Shown here one piece after another: positions 8,633 through 16,405 of a stretch of DNA of 64,000 nt. The notes below the pieces were generated by a model that did no database searches, was not told the origin of the DNA, and worked only from the letters and a program-made list of their open reading frames with translations. Positions within the stretch are counted from its first letter, which is position 1. Each line of letters opens with the position of its first letter. The DNA comes from Chryseobacterium ginsenosidimutans (GTDB lineage: Bacteria > Bacteroidota > Bacteroidia > Flavobacteriales > Weeksellaceae): NCBI RefSeq assembly GCF_030823405.1, contig NZ_JAUSXC010000001.1, forward strand, positions 1,471,001 to 1,535,000, read 5' to 3'. The position numbers and the translations under genes were made by a program.

Positions 8633-8640
8633 TATCTTTG
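8633..8640 (+). promoter_or_regulatory. -7 promoter element directly in front of the small membrane protein gene
   Basis: TATCTTTG ends only 4 nt before the ATG at 8645, so the transcript should start at or within a few nt of the start codon. A TTG at 8606-8608 lies 24 nt upstream, slightly beyond the usual spacer. Confidence 0.6.
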
Positions 8641-8644
8641 CAGT

Positions 8645-9241
8645 ATGGTATTCGTGGTTTTGCTTATTTTCTGGGCTTTATTCTTTTCTCTTATTTTATC
8701 TAAAATAAAAAGAGGAAGAGGAGCCGAATGGGCAAAGATTTTTCGTATTGTTACCCTGGTTTTTGCTATTTCTTTCTTTACATATTGGTTTATTAAGAAA
8801 AGTTCGGTAGGAATTGTAAAAGATTCTGTGGCCTTACAGGTAATCAATAAATTACCTCAGCCTCTTGACTTTTATGTGGTCATTCTTAATGATGATTCCG
8901 GTGCAGGAAGGGTAATTGAAACAAAGCACATCGGGAAAATCCGTCCGGAATATTTTAGAATCGAATACCTTAAAATGGATGCATCTGATGAATATTGGAT
9001 TGTCGGATATCTCGGAAAGAAGAATCTTGTTTATTTTTCACAGCATTCTGTGCCAAATAAGAATATTGATCAAATAATTGAAGTTCAAAACTATATCAAT
9101 CAAAGTGCAAGACTTTCTGATCTTGCCAAAAAACAGGTTGAAGCCTATAATTACGAAAATATGAAACTCGGAATCTGGGTAACACTGGATTTTCTTCTGT
9201 TATTTCTCAATTTAGTTTTGCTAATTAGAAAAAGAAAATAA
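8645..9241 (+). CDS. Hypothetical membrane protein with two N-terminal and one C-terminal transmembrane segments
   Basis: I do not recognise a characterised family. The 198-aa protein has a hydrophobic helix at residues 1-20, a basic turn (KIKRGRGAEW), a second helix at about 31-47, a hydrophilic middle of about 100 residues (predicted mixed alpha/beta) and a last helix near 176-193 ending in RKRK. This predicts a three-pass inner-membrane protein with one soluble domain. It has its own promoter box and terminator, so it is a separate unit between the HD gene and a convergent small gene. Confidence 0.75.
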   Translation: MVFVVLLIFWALFFSLILSKIKRGRGAEWAKIFRIVTLVFAISFFTYWFIKKSSVGIVKDSVALQVINKLPQPLDFYVVILNDDSGAGRVIETKHIGKIRPEYFRIEYLKMDASDEYWIVGYLGKKNLVYFSQHSVPNKNIDQIIEVQNYINQSARLSDLAKKQVEAYNYENMKLGIWVTLDFLLLFLNLVLLIRKRK

Positions 9242-9277
9242 AAAATTCCAACTTTAATCAAGTTGGAATTTTAGTTT
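9242..9277 (+). terminator. Terminator of the small membrane protein gene
   Basis: A perfect 13-bp stem AAAATTCCAACTT / AAGTTGGAATTTT (9242-9254 with 9260-9272) and 5-nt loop start right after the stop codon, followed by a T-rich stretch. Confidence 0.8.
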
Positions 9278-9310
9278 TATAATAAACTTTAGCTTTATAT
9301 CTTACTATTT

Positions 9311-9541
9311 TTAAGGGTAATCTAAAATAAGCATGATTCGTTCCTTAAATTCTTCGGGACAGCTTTTAATAAGTTTGTCCTTGTTTTGTTTACTGATTTG
9401 CTTGGGCTCGAGCCATTCGGTAACTTCAGAAGCTGAATTGCTGTTATCATATGCCCTTTTTATGGTGTCATCTTCATAAAATGTATATTTATCATCGAGC
9501 CAGTTGGTTGTAATACTGATTGTACAAATTTTTTTTTCCAT
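9311..9541 (-). CDS. Small hypothetical protein (76 aa)
   Basis: A short acidic soluble protein with no recognised domain, signal peptide or membrane helix. It begins MEKKICTISITTNWL and carries a tryptophan-containing middle (SEVTEWLEPKQISK). The plausible ATG start, a terminator on its far side and the lack of another candidate in this stretch support it as a real gene, but coding potential cannot be proved without homologues. It is convergent with the membrane-protein gene. Confidence 0.6.
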   Translation of the reverse strand: MEKKICTISITTNWLDDKYTFYEDDTIKRAYDNSNSASEVTEWLEPKQISKQNKDKLIKSCPEEFKERIMLILDYP

Positions 9542-9737
9542 TGCATTGTTTTTTTTTAGAGTTTTTAATATTCAATTATCTTTATCGTACTCTCTAATTT
9601 ACTAATTTATACAATACAAAAGGCTGATTATCAGTTAATTTTTTTTCAAATAAAAAAGTGAATTATTTTTGTTAATATTTATATTTTTAATGCAAATTAT
9701 CCCACTTATTAGTGAATAAAATTGATATTATTTAATC

Positions 9738-10628
9738 TTAAAATAAGGTTCCGGTATTTTCTGTTGCCATTTGAGGGATTAAAATGTCAGTTTTCCACTC
9801 GTCATTCATTTTTTTGATGAAGTAAGCGGACAATAGAGGTGAGGCTTTTTCGATATTTTGATGTACAAAAAAGTAAATATTCTGCAATCCCTGTTCCTTC
9901 CATTTTGTAAGATGTTTCATCCAGTCATCCAGCCTTTCGTAATCACTTTCTGCATTGGCTCCCACATACCGGATAAATGCGTTTGGAGTTGTAAGGCGCA
10001 TGTGAAGCATATCTCTCCTTCCAGCGGTATCTACGATGATATTGGTGATATTATTAGCTTCAAAAAGCTCGCAGGTAGTGTTGAAGATCTCTTCGTCGGT
10101 AAACCATTCCGTATTTCTTAGCTCAATTGCCAATGGAACTTCCTTTGGCCAGTCTTTCACGAATTTTTCTAGTCTGTCGTAATCTTTGGGCTTAAAGTTA
10201 TCATGCAACTGAAGAAAAACCATTCCTAATTTTTCATCAAAATTTAAGACTGCACTTGCAAATTGCGTTACAACATCATCAATATTAATAAGCCTTCTGA
10301 AGTGCGAAACCGTATTGGTGATTTTTGGAAAAAACTTGAAATCTGCCGGAGTTTTTTCTTTCCATGTCTGAACCTGTTCCGGAGTTGGCATTCCGTAGAA
10401 TGTAGCATTTAATTCGATGGAGTTAAACTGCGTGGCGTAATACGTCAGTTCGTCCTTTGTTCCTTTCGGGTAAAATCCTTTAAGGTCGGTTTTGTTCCAT
10501 TTTGCACATCCTATGGAAATATTTTCCAGTCCTTTTTTGTTCTGGCTTAAAATTTCCTTTGTTTTCGGATGATCTTTGGGTAATGTAAAATCTATTTTTG
10601 AAGGATCTTCTACTTGTCCGAATTTCAT
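9738..10628 (-). CDS. DUF72 domain-containing protein
   Basis: A 296-aa TIM-barrel-like protein of the widespread DUF72 (YecE-like, COG1801) family; activity not established. Hallmarks are IGCAKWN near residue 38, the FNSIELNATFYGMPT block, WKEKTPADFKFFPKITN, and the later VPLAIELRNTEW and RYVGANAESDYERLDDW segments. I use the ATG at 10628 (MKFGQVEDPS); the 15-codon extension runs through the promoter region. Cotranscription with nrdA is unlikely because a strong terminator lies between them. Confidence 0.9.
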   Translation of the reverse strand: MKFGQVEDPSKIDFTLPKDHPKTKEILSQNKKGLENISIGCAKWNKTDLKGFYPKGTKDELTYYATQFNSIELNATFYGMPTPEQVQTWKEKTPADFKFFPKITNTVSHFRRLINIDDVVTQFASAVLNFDEKLGMVFLQLHDNFKPKDYDRLEKFVKDWPKEVPLAIELRNTEWFTDEEIFNTTCELFEANNITNIIVDTAGRRDMLHMRLTTPNAFIRYVGANAESDYERLDDWMKHLTKWKEQGLQNIYFFVHQNIEKASPLLSAYFIKKMNDEWKTDILIPQMATENTGTLF

Positions 10629-10659
10629 ATCTGCTTTTTTAAGAATTAAACATTTTAAA

Positions 10660-10667
10660 CAAATATA
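10660..10667 (-). promoter_or_regulatory. -7 promoter element of the DUF72 gene
   Basis: On the minus strand TATATTTG fits TAnnTTTG and lies 31 nt before the chosen ATG at 10628. Confidence 0.5.
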
Positions 10668-10756
10668 AAACAAAAAACCACAGAATTTCTATGGTGTTTA
10701 CTTTATAGATTTAAAAAGATAAAGATTGAATTTTATTAACTAATAGTATAAATTTA

Positions 10757-10788
10757 GATAAAAAAACACGCCTAAAAAAGCGTGTTTT
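10757..10788 (-). terminator. Terminator of the nrd operon
   Basis: The stem AAAACACGC / GCGTGTTTT (10763-10771 with 10780-10788) has an 8-nt loop and a minus-strand T run. It lies 30 nt after the nrdA stop. Confidence 0.8.
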
Positions 10789-10817
10789 GGATATATCGAT
10801 ATTATTATTTGAGATTG

Positions 10818-12476
10818 TTATGCTTCACAAGCCGAACAAGAAACAAAATTTACCATCATTTCTTTAGAAACAGAAGAGCTTCTTTGGTAATAAAGCGTTT
10901 TTACACCTTTTTTCCAAGCCTCAATATAAAGGTAATTTACGTCTTTTACAGGCATTGTTGAAGGAATCTGCAGGTTCAGTGACTGAGCCTGATCGATATA
11001 TTGCTGTCTCTGGGCTGCCTGAGAAATAATCTCCATCGGAGAAATCTCTTTAAACGTTTTGAATACTGCTTTTTCTTCTTCAGTTAATTCTTTCAGGTGT
11101 TGAACAGAACCGTGATTCAACATGATCGTTCTCCATGTTTCTTCATTGTCAAGACCTTTTTCTTCTAATAATTTTGCTAAATACTTGTTCTTACGCATAA
11201 AGTTTCCTTTTGCAAGACCTGCTTTATAATAATTAGAAGCAAAAGGTTCAATTCCAGGAGAAGTCTGTCCTAAAATTGCAGAACTTGAAGTGGTAGGAGC
11301 GATTGCCATTGTAGTAGTGTTTCTCATTCCGTAACCTTTTAAGATTTCCGGCTCTCCGTAAATGTTCGCTAGTTCTTTTGAAGCGAGATCTGCCTGTTCT
11401 TTGATGTGTCTGAAAGCTCTTGCATTAAATTGAGTTGCCTCAAAACTTTCAAACGGAATCATATTTTTCTGTAAATAAGAGTGATATCCTAAAACTCCTA
11501 ATCCAAGAGCTCTGTGACGCATTGCGAAATTTCTTGCTCCTTGTAAGTAGTAGTTTCCTTCCGTTTTTTCGATGAATTCTGATAAAACAGCGTCAAGGAA
11601 ATAGATAGCCAATTGTACAGCGTTCGTATCTTTCCATTCGTCGTATAACTCTAAATTCATAGAAGATAGACAGCAGATGAAAGATTCTTCCCTTGTTGAA
11701 GGAAGCATGATTTCAGAACAAAGGTTACTTGCGTTTACCGTTAATCCTAAATCTTTGTAAACCTGCGGTTTATTTCTGTTTACGTTATCAGTGAAGAAAA
11801 TATAAGGAAGACCTTTCTGCTGACGGCTTTCTAAAACCCTTGCCCAGATTTTACGCTTATCCATATCACCATCGATCATGTCCTGCATCCAGTAATCAGG
11901 AACACAAATTCCTGTAAATAAGTTCTGAATCGGACTTCCGATGTCTTTAATAGATAAAAATTCTTCAATATCTCCGTGGTCTATATCCAAATAAGCAGCA
12001 AAAGCACCTCTTCTAACACCACCTTGAGAAACCACATCCATTGCGGTATCAAACAATTTCATGAAAGAAACAGCTCCTGAAGATTTTCCGTTATCCGTTA
12101 CTGCAGTTCCTCTGTTACGAAGTTCCCCGAAATATCCTGAAGTTCCGCCCCCGATTTTCGTCTGCATGATCACTTCACCCATTTTGTGAGTAATTCCTTC
12201 GATACTGTCCGGAATGTGAACATTAAAACATGAAATAGGAAGACCTCTTTGAGTTCCCATATTTGCCCAAACAGGTGATGAGAAACTGATCCATCCTTTC
12301 ATGATCATTTCCTTAAATGCGGCCTGCAATTCAGGTTTGTATAATTTTTTGGCTGCTGCAGTGGTAATTCTGTCGATCGCTCCGTCTACAGTTTCTCCTT
12401 TTAACAGGTATCCTCTGTTCAACATTTGCTCAGATTCTTCGTTGAGCCACCATATGTTGTTATTTTGTTCGTCCAT
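10818..12476 (-). CDS. nrdA: Ribonucleoside-diphosphate reductase, alpha subunit (class Ia, short form)
   Basis: Large catalytic subunit that reduces ribonucleotides to deoxyribonucleotides, working with NrdB. Active-site residues are in place: Cys83 (LPISCFN), the N251-C253-E255 triad (NLCSEIML), the partner Cys in FICCLSSMNL (268/269), the radical-transfer pair in TLYYQR, and the C-terminal redox pair CSAC (547/550). At 552 aa it is shorter than the about 750-aa E. coli enzyme, because an N-terminal ATP-cone is absent: the specificity core starts within the first 20 residues. Overall dATP inhibition through that cone is therefore not expected here (inference). It is the last gene of nrdB-orf-nrdA. 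Confidence 0.96.
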   Translation of the reverse strand: MDEQNNNIWWLNEESEQMLNRGYLLKGETVDGAIDRITTAAAKKLYKPELQAAFKEMIMKGWISFSSPVWANMGTQRGLPISCFNVHIPDSIEGITHKMGEVIMQTKIGGGTSGYFGELRNRGTAVTDNGKSSGAVSFMKLFDTAMDVVSQGGVRRGAFAAYLDIDHGDIEEFLSIKDIGSPIQNLFTGICVPDYWMQDMIDGDMDKRKIWARVLESRQQKGLPYIFFTDNVNRNKPQVYKDLGLTVNASNLCSEIMLPSTREESFICCLSSMNLELYDEWKDTNAVQLAIYFLDAVLSEFIEKTEGNYYLQGARNFAMRHRALGLGVLGYHSYLQKNMIPFESFEATQFNARAFRHIKEQADLASKELANIYGEPEILKGYGMRNTTTMAIAPTTSSSAILGQTSPGIEPFASNYYKAGLAKGNFMRKNKYLAKLLEEKGLDNEETWRTIMLNHGSVQHLKELTEEEKAVFKTFKEISPMEIISQAAQRQQYIDQAQSLNLQIPSTMPVKDVNYLYIEAWKKGVKTLYYQRSSSVSKEMMVNFVSCSACEA

Positions 12477-12530
12477 AGATTTTTATATTTTCGAATTCCT
12501 GAGCGTTTTAATACTCAGGAATTTTGTTTT

Positions 12531-12818
12531 TTATACTGATTGTAAAATTTCTACTTTATGAGTATCATTAAGCCCACTTTCATCTCTTAATTTTTGAAAT
12601 TCTCTAAAAGATGGAACATTCAAAACCTCATGCTGTACTTCTTCATTTATATAATTTGAATAATGTAAAAATGTAACACCATCTTCTTTTACATACACTT
12701 TGTATTCAAATGCTTTTTGATCTAAATTTTTAAAATCAGCCAAGAACTTTTGAATATTCATTTTGTTTTGTAAAACGAATTCCGGTTTTACGGTGTAAGT
12801 TACGATTACATTGATCAT
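12531..12818 (-). CDS. Antibiotic biosynthesis monooxygenase-like (ABM fold) small protein inside the nrd operon
   Basis: A 95-aa protein with the layout of the dimeric alpha/beta ABM/YgiN fold: strand INVIVTYTVKPE, helix QNKMNIQKFLADF, strand AFEYKVYVKEDG, strand VTFLHYSNYINEE, helix VPSFREFQKLRDES. Members include quinol monooxygenases and heme-binding proteins, but many are uncharacterised, and no clear catalytic residue stands out. It lies between nrdB (126 nt upstream) and nrdA (54 nt downstream) on the same strand. It could be a bystander or an accessory of ribonucleotide reduction. Confidence 0.7.
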   Translation of the reverse strand: MINVIVTYTVKPEFVLQNKMNIQKFLADFKNLDQKAFEYKVYVKEDGVTFLHYSNYINEEVQHEVLNVPSFREFQKLRDESGLNDTHKVEILQSV

Positions 12819-12910
12819 TTTTATGAGTGTTAATTAGCTTTATATTAAGAGTAATTAAAAATCTTATGATAGCCGTTTGATTTGATATCACTAACTGTCT
12901 GCTTTGACGC

Positions 12911-12921
12911 TCGCTTCGCTC
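12911..12921. repeat. GC-rich core TCGCTTCGCTC, shared with 19109-19119
   Basis: This 11-mer lies in a GC-rich island in otherwise AT-rich intergenic DNA between nrdB and the ABM-like gene. The flanks add an imperfect palindrome around GCTTCGC. The same 11-mer recurs inside the larger hairpin element at 19064-19158. Confidence 0.45.
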
Positions 12922-12944
12922 GTGCTCTCTAATAAAATTTAAAA

Positions 12945-13919
12945 TTAAAACAAATCATTCGCAGTAATACTCTTGTCATGTTTCGTATAATCCACCGGTC
13001 TTTTTGCAAAGAAATCATCCATAGAATTGGCGAAAACTTCTTCTTCAAACCACTTCATAGGGCTGTATTGTTCACCAGTGATGTTGTAACGTTTTTCCAT
13101 GTTGATCTTGTCTAAGCTTTCATCAACACGGTATTTCATAAAGTTGATTAGATCGTTTTTAGAAAATTTATCCAGTTCGCCCAATTCAAAGATCCAGTCA
13201 AGAATTTCGCCTTCAAGCTCGATAGACTGATCTACCAAAGTATAAATATCTTCAATATCAGAATCAGTTAAAAGATCCGGCTGTTCTTCACGGATTTTGT
13301 TAATTAAATAAATTCCTCCATTCGCATGAATCTGCTCATCAATAGAAGTCCAGGCGATAATATTGGAAACATTTTTCATGAAACCTTTAAATCTGGTGAA
13401 TGATAAAATAATAGCAAACTGCGAAAACAATGACACATTTTCTATCAAAATACTGAACAGCAAAAGAGATGAAACATACTCTTTCGGGGTTGTAGAATTG
13501 GCATGTTTTAAGACATTGGATAGAAATTCAATTCTCTTTTTTAAGGCAGGAACTTCTACAACATGGGTAAATTCTTCGTTATAACCCAAAACTTCAAGCA
13601 AACGGGAATAGGCTTCCGAATGACGGAATTCGCATTCTGCAAATGTTGATCCCAGACCGTTCAGTTCAGGCTTTGGAAGGTGATTGTAAAGATTTCCCCA
13701 AAACGACTTTACTGAAACTTCGATTTGAGCAATCGCTAAAAGTGCATTTTTTACAGCGTTTTTTTCGTGCGGCTCCAGCTGAGAATGAAAATCCTGAACA
13801 TCTGCCGTAAAATCTACTTCCGAATGTACCCAGAACGATTTGTTGATCGCCTCTACAAATTGAAGAACCTCAGGGTATTCAAATGGTTTGTAACTTACTC
13901 TTTTATCGAAAATTCCCAT
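12945..13919 (-). CDS. nrdB: Ribonucleoside-diphosphate reductase, beta subunit (class Ia)
   Basis: Small ferritin-like subunit that makes the tyrosyl radical for NrdA. The 324-aa protein keeps the di-iron ligands in the usual spacing: Glu97 and His100 with the radical Tyr104 (ECEFRHSEAY), a Glu in LIENVSLFSQ, and the Glu/His pair in SIDEQIHANGG. The first carboxylate is probably Glu67 (AIAQIEVSV) instead of Asp, judged from spacing only. The retained tyrosine argues for an ordinary Fe-Tyr cofactor and not a class Ic Mn/Fe centre. It is the first gene of the nrd operon; DnaA-box-like sites lie upstream. Confidence 0.96.
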   Translation of the reverse strand: MGIFDKRVSYKPFEYPEVLQFVEAINKSFWVHSEVDFTADVQDFHSQLEPHEKNAVKNALLAIAQIEVSVKSFWGNLYNHLPKPELNGLGSTFAECEFRHSEAYSRLLEVLGYNEEFTHVVEVPALKKRIEFLSNVLKHANSTTPKEYVSSLLLFSILIENVSLFSQFAIILSFTRFKGFMKNVSNIIAWTSIDEQIHANGGIYLINKIREEQPDLLTDSDIEDIYTLVDQSIELEGEILDWIFELGELDKFSKNDLINFMKYRVDESLDKINMEKRYNITGEQYSPMKWFEEEVFANSMDDFFAKRPVDYTKHDKSITANDLF

Positions 13920-13956
13920 ATTAAAAATGTCTTAAAAATTAAATTAAATAGATCAA

Positions 13957-14137
13957 TGTGGATAAAGTTCAAAAAATAGTCAACATTCTGATTGGGTGTA
14001 ACTTGTAAAGAAAAGTTATTCACCGTGAAAGTGATTTTATTTTTTGTTATGTACAGGCACAAAGTTCGAAAAAAAGAACTGTATTTAAAAGGGCTAAATA
14101 CTAATTGGTTGAGTTTTAACCTTAAAAGTTTTCCACA
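13957..14137. promoter_or_regulatory. Candidate DnaA boxes upstream of nrdB
   Basis: TGTGGATAA at 13957-13965 is an exact DnaA box (complement of TTATCCACA), 38 nt before nrdB. TTATTCACC at 14016-14024 differs at two positions and TTTTCCACA at 14129-14137 at one. Control of nrd genes by DnaA is known in E. coli; its use here is inferred. Confidence 0.45.
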
Positions 14138-14228
14138 TTTACATGCAGACCGCTTAGATATTGACTTACAAACTATTATCGTCTAAAAACACTTGTTATT
14201 GGTAGATTTTAATTAAACAATAATTTAT

Positions 14229-14254
14229 AAAACACCATGAATAAAGGTGTTTTT
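14229..14254 (+). terminator. Terminator-like hairpin with no gene in front of it
   Basis: The stem AAAACACC / GGTGTTTT (14229-14236 with 14246-14253) has a 9-nt loop and a T-rich tail. On the + strand nothing coding precedes it back to the nrdB promoter, so it may end a small RNA or act in the leader of the efflux operon. Confidence 0.45.
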
Positions 14255-14346
14255 AACTAAACAAGAATAAAAATAAAGAATTTTTCATTCTTCGTAACAA
14301 ATTAAAAAATATATCTACTTATAGGGTATAAAATCTATATCACTTA

Positions 14347-15036
14347 ATGTTAGTAATTCAGGATTTACATAAATCGTATGATACAGGGAAAAGCAAGTTG
14401 CACGTTCTCAAGGGAATTAATCTAAATATTTCCGAGGGTGAGTTTGTTTCCATCATGGGAAGTTCCGGTTCCGGGAAGTCTACGCTTCTTAATATTATTG
14501 GTATTCTTGATGAAAAAGATTCCGGGACTTATGAATTGGATAATGTTCCGATTGAGCACTTGTCTGAAGTAAAGGCTGCGGAGTATAGAAGTAAGTTTTT
14601 AGGATTTATTTTTCAGTCTTTTAATCTGATTGGATATAAAACAGCTTTGGATAATGTTGCGCTTCCTTTGTATTATCAGAATATGCCAAGAAAAGAGCGT
14701 AACCAAAGAGCAATGGAATATCTGGAAAAAGTAGGATTGGCTCAATGGGCAAATCATTTACCAAACGAGCTTTCGGGAGGCCAGAAACAGAGGGTTGCAA
14801 TAGCAAGAGCTTTGATCACAAATCCCAAAGTTGTACTTGCAGATGAGCCGACAGGAGCTTTGGATTCTAAAACGACACACGATATTATGAAACTTCTTCA
14901 GGATATTAATAATGAAGGAAAAACGATTATCGTTGTAACCCACGAACCCGATGTAGCGGCACAAACAAAAAGAAACGTTATTCTGAAGGACGGAATCATT
15001 GAAAGTGATGAATTTATAAAGCAGATCGTTTTATAG
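14347..15036 (+). CDS. ABC transporter ATP-binding protein, MacB/LolD type
   Basis: Cytoplasmic ATPase of a mechanotransmission-type ABC system. At 229 aa it carries Walker A GSSGSGKS (residues 38-45), the signature LSGGQKQR, Walker B VVLADEPTGALDS and the switch His in VVTHEPD. It opens an operon with two FtsX-type permeases and a periplasmic adaptor, the split form of a MacAB efflux pump. The substrate cannot be told from sequence: macrolides, peptides, lipoproteins or siderophores are all handled by relatives. Confidence 0.93.
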   Translation: MLVIQDLHKSYDTGKSKLHVLKGINLNISEGEFVSIMGSSGSGKSTLLNIIGILDEKDSGTYELDNVPIEHLSEVKAAEYRSKFLGFIFQSFNLIGYKTALDNVALPLYYQNMPRKERNQRAMEYLEKVGLAQWANHLPNELSGGQKQRVAIARALITNPKVVLADEPTGALDSKTTHDIMKLLQDINNEGKTIIVVTHEPDVAAQTKRNVILKDGIIESDEFIKQIVL

Positions 15037-15127
15037 ATTATTTTGAAAATTTGATAATAAGAGAGTTTGAAATTAAAGTTGATAAAAACTTTAACCTTTA
15101 AATTTTTTAATCTTTAATAATAAAAAA

Positions 15128-16357
15128 ATGTTCGACCTAGATCGTTGGCAGGAAATATTCAGTTCTATTCGCAGTAATGTATTGCGAACGGTACTTTCCG
15201 GATTTACCGTGGCTTTGGGTTTATTTATTTTCATCGTGCTTTTCGGTATTGGAACGGGTTTGCAGAATGCTTTTACACAAGGTTTTGCGAGAGATGCCCA
15301 AAATCTGATCTCGATTGTTACAGGAAAAACAACCATTGCTTATAAAGGACTTCAATCCGACAGGGTAGTTACGATGAATAATTCTGACTATGATTTTCTG
15401 GTGAATGTAGAGAAAAAAAATGTCGGAAGTTCTACACCTAGATATACCGCCAATTTATTAGTTAAATACGGTAAAGAAAGTGGGAATTATCAGATCAATG
15501 GAGCTGAACCTGAAGAAAAAATCATCGAAAACAGGAAAATGCTGGAAGGTCGTTATTTGACGCCAACAGATTTGGATAGAAAGCAAAACGTTGCCGTTAT
15601 CGGAAGAATGGTTCAACGTGACTTAATCAAGAACGGAAGTCCGGTCGGAAAAGAGCTGAATATTAATGGAACCATGTTCAGAGTGGTCGGAGTTTTCTCT
15701 GATGACGGTGGTGACTGGGACGAAAGACATATTACGGTACCTATCACTACTTTGCAGCAGATGAAAAAAGGTTCTGACACGGTAAGTATAAATTATATCG
15801 CTTACAATGACAAGCTTAATCCGCAACAGGCAATAAAATACGGTGATGAATTAAAAGAAAGGTTAAAAGCCAGAAAAAATGTTTCTCCCGACGATGAAAG
15901 CGGTGTAAGAGTATGGAATAATGCCCAAAACATGAATGATACTTTTACTTTCATGGCGGTTCTTACAGCAATTGTAGGATTTATCGGAATGGGAACTCTG
16001 TTGGCAGGAATTATCGGGATCAGTAATATCATGGTTTATATCGTAAAAGAAAGAACCAAAGAAATCGGCGTACGAAAAGCAATTGGTGCAAAACCCAAAA
16101 GTATTGTTGCTCTGATTGTTCAGGAAAGTGTTGTAATTACCGTAGTTTCAGGATTTGTGGGAGTAGGATTGGGGATTTTAGCTTTAAATTTAATAGGTGA
16201 CAACCTCGAAGAATATTTTATTAAAAGCCCGAGTGTGGGTTGGGGAACGATCATCATGGCATTCGTTGCACTGGTTTTTTCAGGATTAATCGCAGGATTT
16301 GTCCCGGCTTACAGAGCATCAAGAATTAAACCGATTGAAGCATTGAGAACGGAATAA
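15128..16357 (+). CDS. ABC transporter permease, MacB/FtsX family (first of two)
   Basis: Inner-membrane permease of 409 aa. It has an N-terminal helix (about residues 20-40, SGFTVALGLFIFIVLFGIG), a large periplasmic core domain (about 45-270) and three C-terminal helices with the FtsX hallmark VKERTKEIGVRKAIGAKP. The ending IKPIEALRTE is typical. Together with the next gene it should form a heterodimeric permease, in contrast to the single fused MacB of E. coli. It lies 91 nt after the ATPase gene. Confidence 0.92.
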   Translation: MFDLDRWQEIFSSIRSNVLRTVLSGFTVALGLFIFIVLFGIGTGLQNAFTQGFARDAQNLISIVTGKTTIAYKGLQSDRVVTMNNSDYDFLVNVEKKNVGSSTPRYTANLLVKYGKESGNYQINGAEPEEKIIENRKMLEGRYLTPTDLDRKQNVAVIGRMVQRDLIKNGSPVGKELNINGTMFRVVGVFSDDGGDWDERHITVPITTLQQMKKGSDTVSINYIAYNDKLNPQQAIKYGDELKERLKARKNVSPDDESGVRVWNNAQNMNDTFTFMAVLTAIVGFIGMGTLLAGIIGISNIMVYIVKERTKEIGVRKAIGAKPKSIVALIVQESVVITVVSGFVGVGLGILALNLIGDNLEEYFIKSPSVGWGTIIMAFVALVFSGLIAGFVPAYRASRIKPIEALRTE

Positions 16358-16405
16358 ACAGTTGAAAGGAATATTTTATCATTCATAATTATAATTAAAT
16401 AAAAA

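Larger units (their letters stand above)
13920..14346. other. Divergent intergenic region between nrdB and the efflux operon
   Basis: This 427-nt stretch holds the candidate DnaA boxes, one terminator-like hairpin (14229-14253) and AT-rich DNA. Short + strand frames at 13767-13979 and 13992-14186 start at non-ATG codons, have odd composition and are not convincing. I see no good TAnnTTTG box for either flanking operon. Confidence 0.5.

Noticed and set aside
9542-9737. Possible gene in the AT-rich gap before the DUF72 gene
   Set aside because: Fewer than 200 nt of A/T-rich sequence, no start-stop frame of note and no RNA motif.
13767-14186. Two short + strand frames upstream of the efflux operon
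   Set aside because: One is antisense to nrdB, the other starts at TTG and reads through DnaA-like boxes; both have odd composition.
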